From assembly GCA_028717025.1 (NCBI GenBank), contig JAQUOR010000111.1, positions 1 to 5,909 on the forward strand: a stretch of 5,909 bases of DNA, written 5' to 3'. The notes beneath the pieces are model-generated. The model saw nothing but the letters and a program-made list of their open reading frames with translations, was not told the DNA's origin and did no database searches. This document shows positions 1 to 5,909 of this stretch, piece by piece; positions within the stretch are counted from its first letter, which is position 1; every line of letters starts with the position of its first letter. The DNA is from Candidatus Omnitrophota bacterium. Lineage in GTDB: Bacteria > Omnitrophota > Gorgyraeia > Duberdicusellales > 4484-171. The position numbers and the translations under genes were made by a program.

Positions 1-1
1 T

Positions 2-421
2 GACGCTATAGAGCGCATGATTGCAACGCAGTTTCCTAAGCGATTTGCAAAGGATAGAGGTAAAGGCACTGCTCATCCCATCACAGCCGCAGCAATGTTC
101 AAGGCTGCGCAAAAATATCCTGGGCATGCCCGGGAATTTACTTATTTAGGGGAAACTTTGCTTGAGATTGTTGAAAAAGCAAAAGCGCAGGGCATTATTG
201 CTTACCGCGGCCCGCCGCAAGAATATGAGATTGCCCGCCGAAGAGAAAGCCGCTTAGTTGTCTGGAGTATTACTGAAGAAGAAATAGCAAAACTTCTTAG
301 AGATACCGACCACAATATACAATACATCATCTTTCAGATTCGCCTTCATGAATTACAACCCACCGAAGAAGAGGCAATCGCCGCTCAAGTAAAAAGCTTT
401 AACGATCCAGATAAGATCTAT
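2..421 (+). other. Module 1, N-terminal part: unrecognised, mostly helical region
   Basis: Residues 1-140 of the slice precede the acetyltransferase fold. They look like alternating charged helices, for example the stretch LLEIVEKAKAQG, and a short strand-like stretch RLVVWSITEEEI. I see no catalytic motif and recognise no family. The region may be the C-terminal part of another domain that begins upstream of the window, or an N-terminal extension of the GNAT domain. No DNGG separates it from that domain, so within the DNGG scheme it belongs to the same module. Confidence 0.45.
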
Positions 422-3400
422 CCAAAAATAGACTATCTTATCCCTTCGCTTCTTGGGCAAGTCGTAGATATGGTTTTACCGTATGCAAGCAAACGCAAAA
501 AAGATAAGCTTAGAGAATTCTATCGAAAGAAATTAATGCGCAGAGATTATATTGGGCGTGTTGCTTTCTGCCAAGGTGTGCCTGTTGGCTTTATCATGTA
601 TAGATTATTTGAAAAAGCCGGGACTAAGTATATAAGAACGATCCATGTCCACACTGAATTTGCTGGAAGGGGCGTGCATGAAGCATTGTTTTTTGACATA
701 GGAGCTTCGGTTTTTCAAGGCCCATACTCAAAGGTATGCATGATAATTAACGAATATGACGCAATTTCTCGTGAACGTTGTCATGAGTGCGGTTTTAGAG
801 AAGGAAGACTTCTGCCCGGTAAATTTAAGAATTCAAACGGTATTGAAATGGTTCTAAGGAGAGATGAATCAGCATTAGACAATGGAGGTGATTTTATATT
901 GCAGAAAGATCTGGTACAAAGACGCGCAGAAAATTTACGCAGTGTATTTAGGCGTTTAAGCATAGGCGCAAAACGAATATTACTGCGGCCTGATATATTT
1001 GCGGTTTTTCTGGGGGTAAAACCTGCCTATATCCGCTACGAAGATATTGATGTAATTCCTTTTTATGACGAAATACTACGTTATCCAGAGATTTGCCAAA
1101 ATTACTCTTTATTGTTCCTGGATAATTATATTGTTGACTTAGATTATTTTATGCAGCGCCTAACAGCTGAGGGTGATTTTTTAGTTGCTCAGCATTTATT
1201 AGCTCAAAGTGATTATGAGTGGCTTCTAAGACAAGGTATAAACTCGCAATCAATAGCTTTCCTGAGCGATTTTTTAGAAGACTTTACAGAATGTATCCCG
1301 GGCCGCGGTGCGCTCCATGGTTTTATCCTAGGTTTCTCTACGCAAGATATTCTCTGTGGTGCGGAGTACGAAATGGCTGCAGACGGGCAAGAACCAAGGG
1401 TAGACGTTTTAATAAACAGATATGGTCTAAGTATGTTAAGGCCAGAAAACTCTGTAGGCAGTGTAATCCTTGAACTATGGGACAGCGCGCTTACGCAAGG
1501 TTATCTTTTATTCGAGCAGGAACCTGATTTTAAACAGGCCATGCTCGCCGAAGTGCTTAATGCTTTTTATCGGGTAAAAAATTATGAATACCAAAGTAAA
1601 TCCAGTATTGATAATGGAGGTAAAGCATTTTCTGCATCAACCACAGTCGCCATACATCAATTCTTTGAAGCTCTCTTATTGTACACGCTTATTAATCATG
1701 GATTAAGCGTGTATGAACTACGGTGTTTTATTCCGCGCGCTACGATGCCTTATTTTACGCAGTTTAAACCATCCCTTGATGAAGTTGCGGCAGCACTTTC
1801 TGATACAGCAGGTTCAGTGAGTATGCTTGTTGGTAATATCGTTTCCGCTCATTGTTCATTTTCAAGCCCGCTTGTTTGGTTTGCTTCACGACTTGCCGGC
1901 ATTCGAGACAATCATGCGCAATCCTGCAGGGGTCTAAGAGCGTTTAGCCTTTATAAAGCAATTTTAACTGCATATTTTCCTGTTTTAGAACTCTTTGCTT
2001 CTGGCGAATATGGCATAGGAGATTTAACGTACGCATACGAAGACCTGGATAACTTAATGCCCATGGTTCGTGCTTCATCTCTTGATAACGGCGGTGCCAG
2101 TAAAAGAAATTTTAAACTTCTTGCGGTAACGCCTGAAGAAACGCAGACAGTCAGTCTGCTTCGACAGGGCCCTACAGAAAGTGCTGCGGTCAATCCGCCT
2201 TCACGAGGCGATATCGAAATAATTATTGAAGAAGAAAAATATTTAGACGGTATACCTGATCAGGAATATGCCGATCTCGCAATAGACTTTGTCCGTGCGT
2301 TATCGACCACACTTTCCATTAAGGCCTTAAAATTTTCCCGCTCTGGAAATGGACCGCAGGAAGAATTCATCAGAATCTACGGCAGCGCAGAAAAAGATTG
2401 GGAAAACGTTTCTTTGCATATTTTTATACTTAATCCCGACGCACGCACAAGTATTGACGATTTTTCCTGTTTTAGGGAGCCGTATTTTATTCTGCCCCGG
2501 TCGTATCTTGCAAATGAACGGATAAGAAGGACCATCATAGATTTGGCGCGGGAAGGAGTCGTCGTCGTGAACTTATCGGAGCATAGCGCATTTGCTCCGG
2601 TTGATTCTGTCGTGACCATTCTGGAAGAAGGATTAGGCGTAATAAAAAAAGCTAAAGTAGCTAACCCTGCAGTCCTTGGTGAAATAAATTTGACCTGGAT
2701 AGAAGAAGAGAAGAGCATTGTTACTCCTGCCGTTTCCCAACTGCCGCGCATGGGATATGTTTTGCATCCACGAATAATGCTCTGGCCTAAGTCCGGCATA
2801 GGCATTGCTTTAGAAGTTTCCCGCGACTCCATCAAGCGTTTAGCTTCTGCAGACTCCATATTTGATGATAATGCTCTTTCTCGGGCAGCGGCGTTAATCG
2901 TCCCGTTCTCATTGGCGCCGGGAGCCACATTCAAAGACTATCTCTGTATTGTACAAAAAATACGCGGTTTAACGCAAGCGCGCCTTATGGATTTACAGCA
3001 CAATCACATTTCCGCAGAAACCTTATTGTCCGGACCGGTGGACGCGCAGGATGATCAGCTTGATACACGAGCAGAAGACCTGCAGATCAAAGGTGCCGTA
3101 ACGCTCCCCGTTGGTTACAGAGCGGATACCGGTGTCTTCAGCACTATCGGCAGGCAAAGAGAATCAGCGTTTTCTCTTGAAAGTGAAATAAAAAGACTTA
3201 TCCCGACTTTTTCGCTGGAGCTGGTGATATTGGCGACGCTTAAAGGTCAAGATGAAAAAGCCCTTTTCCGAAACGCCGGTCGGGAAACGTCGGTACTATG
3301 CTTTGACCAGGGCGTACTTGTGGTAAATCCGGTTGCCTTCGCTCGTCTTTACTATGGGCCCGATGAGGAAAGAACGCAGGTTTTTGATGACGCGACTCGG

Positions 3401-5909
3401 GCTGATTTAAGATTTGAAACGCTTTTACTGAGGATTGAGCCTCTCGATAACGGCGGTTTTTCTTTAGCTTCACCAAAGCTTTCGACCGAAGGGATTGATA
3501 CTACTCGTTTTACGCCAAAAAATATGCGAAAACTTGCGCAAGCTAACCCATTCTATGCAAAGCGATTTAATGAAATTGCTGACCTTGCACTTCTTGCAGC
3601 TAAAGCTGCTTTAATCCGTGATGGAATTGATAGTAGCGATCCTGAGGATTACATTCTGGCAAAAACTGAGCAAAAAGCTCCAGGTAAAGCAGAAGTTTGT
3701 TACTCAATTGTGCCAGAAGGCGATATTCCTCATACGATGCGTTTCTTTAATCAAATCATAATTAGTATAGTGGCTGACAGTCTCTCTTATTTGAATAATG
3801 TTCAGCATCTTATAAGCAGTATACGTTATTATTTAGGAAATCATAATGACCTACTTGCGCTAATCCATGAAAGGGCAATAGAAGAAGTTAAAATGCTTGT
3901 AGGCGATGTCTTTTTACAAAAAACCAAAGAAAATATCGGTGCACAGAAAAAGCGCTTATATCAATTTACTCACGATGATAAGAATGTGGGCCTCATGAAT
4001 TATAATATTGATGGCGGTCCGATAGCGGTGGCCATGTTTCTATCCCACTTAGATTCCGGCATAGCCGGAAGGTTAAAAGATGCAAACTATTCTTATGCTT
4101 CTTTGCTTGCTTCTATTGATGATACCACAACCGTATTGCTGTTGCTTAAGGCATTTCTTTCAAACGAAAGTATCGAAGCAATTGTTAAAGAAGCTGATTT
4201 AGGCTATTTGCATGCAAGCAGAATGGTTGCCGGGTATATTAAAGCGGCACAAGAACGAGGTTTTGAATTAACACAAGAAAGGCTAACATGCTTCACAAAC
4301 TTCTCTAGAATACTGCGTGACATACAGCAGGGTTTGTATGATTTTCTTGAATGGGCAGCATCCCAGACCAATGGTTTGTTTGTTCCAGAAAAACAATATG
4401 TTCAATTGCCGGCTAATGATGTGCAAGGGTCAAAACAATCTTTTGATAATGGAGGCAGAAGCCTAGAGCAATACTTTAGCCGCAGAAGAAGAGTAGAGCG
4501 CCATTTTATTAAATATAGTCCGTCAGTAATGTTGGCGTTTGCGGGAATGTGGTGGCTATTGCTTAAGAAATTATTTAGAATGACTTTTAAAGATTTTGGC
4601 ACACAGGAAGAAATCCGTACGCGATCCATGATCAGCCGCAGGGATTTTCATAAGAGAACGCTTGCTGCGTACATGGCTGGTTTGCTTTCTCCAACAAACT
4701 CTGCTGTACAGGGCGTGGAGTCTGTTGCTGAGGGGGTAGAAGAAATCGATGAGAACTGGATTATTACTCAATTTTATTCTCGTTCTATTTTAGAAGGGTT
4801 CGCCGGCTATCAAAAGAAAATGCAAACAGGCCCTCGAGCTATTTTATTAAGCAGAATCACAGAGCATTTTATTAACAGGTATGCAGCCCTCAAAAGAAAT
4901 GAGGTAAGTCTTAGCATTGATCAAACTACCCTTGGTACCGAATATGAAGTCGATGACCATCATCCTGGAGCGCGTTGGCGTCAATTAAGAAGAGATCTTT
5001 TGAATGATATTGACGAAGATACAGGGTTAACCGCAGCAGAAGATTTCAAGGGACAAGATTTGGATGATTACCTTGAAGGTGGAAAAGATATACTATTTCA
5101 GAGAGATCTTGATACTTGCGTGCGCGAATCCCTTAAAGCAGAGTTTGCTCAATATGAACCGCTGATAAGATCATTGGTAAAAATTAAGAACAATACAGCG
5201 AAGCGCTTATTGAGAGATTGGAAAGATGGTATTCCTGAATCGCTTGATGTGGAAGGAATCAAAACGCATATCCATGATACTGTTTGTAAGGTTGAGATGC
5301 CGGAAATTAATTGGTATCTTTTTGAAAGACAACGCCGCATTAGAATGCAAACTCAACAAAATCACCCTTGCTGCTATTGCTCTTATTCTACTCGCTACTT
5401 TTCTTGTGATAACGGCGGCAGCTTGCAAAAGAAACTTCAAACTGCGCAGCGTAAAATAAGTAAATTTTCATCAGGGATACGTAAAGATATCAAAACCTAT
5501 AATCAAGAATATTGCCTTGCGCATTCGCTTGATCAAGCTCAAGAGTACTTAGGTCTGCCTAAAAAAGGTATCCGGCGTTCTTACCAAAATGTTTATCAAG
5601 AACTAAGAAACTATTTTGTTACCTATAAATCTAGCCGATCAGTAGCGCAGCCTTCTGCGCATATAGCCCGACGCCGTCAAGATGGGCATGATTATGTGTG
5701 GATATCCTTAGTGAGTCGCGATAGCGCGAGTGAGAAATATGGTTATCAATGTGATACCTTCGAGTCTTTTTATTTAGACGGCACATGCATAGCCCATGGA
5801 TTTGCTTACAATCAAAATGGCATTATCGTTCTAAGAATGGGTATAGATAGAAAGGTTATTTTTGGTAGTCCTCATATGAAAATATTGTTCGCGATGAGAC
5901 AAAGTGTCT
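2..5909 (+). CDS. Giant multi-module protein, internal fragment open at both ends
   Basis: One reading frame runs from base 2 to base 5908 with no stop codon (1969 codons), far beyond chance at this base composition, and it covers the whole window. No start codon or terminator belonging to it is visible, so both ends lie outside. The product is punctuated by six DNGG tetrapeptides that separate modules of 154 to 450 residues. The only module I can name is a GNAT-type acetyltransferase near residues 141-287. The rest is mostly charged, soluble-looking sequence rich in predicted helices, with one short hydrophobic stretch near residues 1508-1521. Proteins of this size with loosely connected domains are known from Candidatus Omnitrophota; that link, and any role as a polyprotein or cell-envelope protein, is inference. 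The coding assignment is very secure; the overall function is unknown. Confidence 0.96.
422..862 (+). other. GNAT-type N-acetyltransferase domain within the giant protein
   Basis: Residues about 141-287 show the layout of a Gcn5-related N-acetyltransferase, the fold that moves an acetyl group from acetyl-CoA to an amine. A helix (LREFYRKKL) is followed by a beta hairpin around residues 185-205 (VAFCQGVPVGFIMYRLF). Next come the central strand and the pyrophosphate-binding loop, with E219, G222, R223 and G224 matching the family pattern Q/R-x-x-G-x-G/A except that the first residue is Glu. N250 follows strand 5, and the C-terminal stretch ends in CHECGFREG, with G264-F265 as the usual GF before the last strand. 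The fold ends at about residue 287, six residues before the first DNGG, so the domain boundary and the motif coincide. The substrate cannot be told. Because of the Glu replacement and the giant context, activity is uncertain; it could be a structural remnant. Confidence 0.72.
878..889 (+). repeat. DNGG junction motif, copy 1
   Basis: Residues D293-G296, in the context ESALDNGGDF. It sits directly after the last strand of the GNAT domain, which supports its reading as a module junction. Codons are gac aat gga ggt. This copy also happens to form an excellent Shine-Dalgarno-like string (ggaggtgat). Confidence 0.75.
890..1609 (+). other. Module 2: unrecognised domain (residues 297-536)
   Basis: This 240-residue piece lies between DNGG copies 1 and 2. 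It starts with a basic helix-like stretch (LVQRRAENLRSVFRRL), then contains two short hydrophobic Leu-Gly elements: FLGV near residues 336-339, and HGFILGFSTQDI at residues 439-450 preceded by the glycine-rich PGRG at 433-436. The second element resembles the general hydrophobic-Leu-Gly turn seen in several uncharacterised bacterial families, but I cannot name one. No signal peptide or transmembrane segment is visible. Function unknown. Confidence 0.5.
1610..1621 (+). repeat. DNGG junction motif, copy 2
   Basis: Residues D537-G540, in the context SKSSIDNGGKAF. The preceding residues are polar (YQSKSS), as expected of a linker. Codons are gat aat gga ggt, identical in the last three to copy 1, while the flanks differ completely. 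Confidence 0.75.
1622..2083 (+). other. Module 3: unrecognised short domain (residues 541-694)
   Basis: At 154 residues this is the shortest complete piece between two DNGG copies. It contains moderately hydrophobic helices, including QFFEALLLYTLINHGLSVY and LYKAILTAYFPVLELFASG, but these look like buried helices of a soluble fold rather than membrane spans. I see no catalytic motif and recognise no family. Its compact size and the motif at each end make it a good test case for whether DNGG delimits independent folds. Confidence 0.45.
2084..2095 (+). repeat. DNGG junction motif, copy 3
   Basis: Residues D695-G698, in the context ASSLDNGGASK. Codons are gat aac ggc ggt, synonymous with but different from copies 1 and 2. 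The following residues (SKRNFKL) are basic. Confidence 0.75.
2096..3445 (+). other. Module 4: unrecognised long domain region (residues 699-1148)
   Basis: The longest piece, 450 residues, is mixed alpha/beta in appearance with several strand-like stretches (DIEIIIEEEKY, SLHIFILNP, GVVVVNLSE, TSVLCFDQGVLVVNP). It may hold two domains with no DNGG between them; a change of character near residues 1010-1040, around SGPVDAQDDQLDTRAEDLQ, looks like an acidic linker. Codons are richer in G and C at the third position than in the flanking modules: sample 60-base lines at 2521 and 3241 are about 50 and 48 percent G+C by hand count, against about 28 percent at 1081 and 37 percent at 4081. No family is recognised and no catalytic motif is claimed. 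Confidence 0.5.
3446..3457 (+). repeat. DNGG junction motif, copy 4
   Basis: Residues D1149-G1152, in the context RIEPLDNGGFSL. Codons are gat aac ggc ggt. It marks the end of the higher-G+C stretch, after which codon choice returns towards A/T-ending codons. Confidence 0.75.
3458..4444 (+). other. Module 5: unrecognised helical domain (residues 1153-1481)
   Basis: This 329-residue piece appears almost wholly helical, with amphipathic stretches such as RFFNQIIISIVADSLSYL and TTVLLLLKAFLSNESIEAIV. A glycine-containing segment NIDGGPIAVAMFL lies at residues about 1335-1347; it resembles the junction motif but lacks the Asn and sits inside folded-looking sequence. I recognise no family. The last 20 or so residues before the next DNGG are polar and low in hydrophobic residues (ANDVQGSKQS), consistent with a linker. 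Confidence 0.45.
4445..4456 (+). repeat. DNGG junction motif, copy 5
   Basis: Residues D1482-G1485, in the context SKQSFDNGGRSL. Codons are gat aat gga ggc. It is followed within ten residues by a strongly basic cluster and then a hydrophobic stretch. Confidence 0.75.
4481..4564 (+). other. Basic cluster followed by a short hydrophobic segment
   Basis: Residues 1494-1521 read as an n-region and h-region: four arginines (1494-1497), further basic residues, then SVMLAFAGMWWLLL ending at L1521, closed by Lys-Lys. The uncharged stretch is only about 14 residues, short for a full membrane span of 18 or more. A surface-associated helix or a buried core helix are both possible. It is the most hydrophobic stretch in the entire frame. 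Confidence 0.4.
4628..4693 (+). other. Twin-arginine (Tat)-like motif inside the protein
   Basis: Residues 1543-1564 begin with Met-Ile and contain S1545-R-R-D-F-H-K1551, a good match to the Tat consensus S-R-R-x-F-L-K except for His in place of Leu. A mildly hydrophobic stretch (TLAAYMAGLLSP) follows. Tat signals normally sit at a protein's N-terminus; this one is deep in the frame. No ribosome binding site lies at a proper distance before M1543: the nearest purine run, aggaag at 4605-4610, is 17 bases away. It may be chance resemblance. Confidence 0.25.
5408..5419 (+). repeat. DNGG junction motif, copy 6
   Basis: Residues D1803-G1806, in the context YFSCDNGGSLQ. Codons are gat aac ggc ggc. 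Its presence argues that the long frame is still the translated one here, although a neighbouring frame encodes a hydrophobic stretch across the same bases. Confidence 0.7.
5420..5908 (+). other. Module 7: unrecognised domain, cut by the window end (from residue 1807)
   Basis: At least 163 residues. The first part is basic and helical, possibly a short coiled coil (SLQKKLQTAQRKISKFSSGIR begins it). From about residue 1890 the sequence becomes strand-rich: HDYVWISLVSR, CIAHGFAYNQNGIIVLRMGI and KVIFGS suggest a beta sheet. I recognise no family. The module continues beyond the window. Confidence 0.45.

Larger units (their letters stand above)
4457..5407 (+). other. Module 6: unrecognised domain with basic/hydrophobic head (residues 1486-1802)
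   Basis: This 317-residue piece starts with an arginine cluster (R1494-R1497), then a short hydrophobic stretch (about residues 1508-1521), then a twin-arginine-like motif (SRRDFHK at 1545-1551). The remainder is charged and helical, with acidic stretches around residues 1670-1690 (DIDEDTG, DLDDYLEGG). It ends in a cysteine-rich tail with H1788, C1790, C1791, C1793 and C1802. No named family is recognised. The head of the module is what a membrane-targeting or membrane-associated unit might look like, but this depends on the module being released or exposed after copy 5 of DNGG, which is inference. Confidence 0.45.

Noticed and set aside
781..963. Minus-strand 60-codon open frame opposite the end of the GNAT domain
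   Set aside because: Shadow of the main frame. The plus strand here carries a recognisable acetyltransferase C-terminus and DNGG copy 1.
1219..1473. Plus-strand 84-codon open frame in another phase, rich in Arg and Cys
   Set aside because: Composition is typical of out-of-frame translation, and it overlaps module 2, where the main frame is open and well formed.
1610..1621. DNGG-encoding DNA as a recombination or attachment site
   Set aside because: The copies differ in synonymous positions and their flanks share no similarity, so the repeat exists only at protein level.
2377..2934. Minus-strand open frame of 185 codons, the longest apart from the main frame
   Set aside because: It lies wholly opposite the continuous plus-strand frame, inside the higher-G+C module where stops are rarer, and shows no recognisable domain or start context.
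3240..3476. Minus-strand 78-codon open frame across DNGG copy 4
   Set aside because: Opposite-strand shadow with no homology that I recognise; the main frame holds the motif at the same place.
4010..4018. Possible seventh junction motif, Asp-Gly-Gly at residues 1337-1339
   Set aside because: The Asn is missing, the following sequence (PIAVAMFL) is hydrophobic and core-like, and there is no polar linker before it.
5207..5440. Minus-strand 77-codon open frame with a hydrophobic stretch
   Set aside because: It mirrors the same bases as the plus-strand overlapping hydrophobic frame and has no ribosome binding site that I can support.

Overview
The whole window is one uninterrupted plus-strand reading frame. 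The frame that begins at base 2 has no stop codon through base 5908 (1969 complete codons), and it has neither a start nor an end inside the window. It is therefore an internal slice of a very large protein. Residue numbers below count from base 2 as residue 1. I see no intergenic space, RNA gene, promoter, terminator, CRISPR array or insertion sequence; the other reading frames hold only shadow ORFs.

The polypeptide is modular. A tetrapeptide Asp-Asn-Gly-Gly (DNGG) occurs six times, at residues 293, 537, 695, 1149, 1482 and 1803. It usually follows a small or polar residue and then a hydrophobic one (SAL, SSI, SSL, EPL, QSF, FSC). The copies use different synonymous codons, so selection on the peptide is the best explanation. 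They divide the slice into seven pieces: an open-ended first piece (292 residues), then 240, 154, 450, 329 and 317 residues, and an open-ended last piece (at least 163 residues). The first piece ends in a recognisable GNAT-type N-acetyltransferase fold, and its C-terminal edge meets the first DNGG almost exactly. The other pieces match no family I can name. The sixth piece opens with a basic stretch and a short hydrophobic stretch, then a twin-arginine-like SRRDFHK motif.

Organism: moderate to low G+C (hand counts of single 60-base lines range from 28 to 50 percent), standard bacterial code, and a giant DNGG-punctuated protein. Giant proteins of this sort are a known oddity of Candidatus Omnitrophota (former OP3) and their PVC relatives. 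I recall similar Gly-Gly-containing linkers in Omnitrophota proteins, but I cannot verify that here, so the assignment is an inference.

Working model (inference): this is a bead-on-a-string polypeptide, or a polyprotein, in which DNGG marks module junctions and may be a processing or self-cleavage site. A simple alternative is that DNGG is only a flexible linker signature of one protein family. What the whole protein does cannot be told from the sequence.
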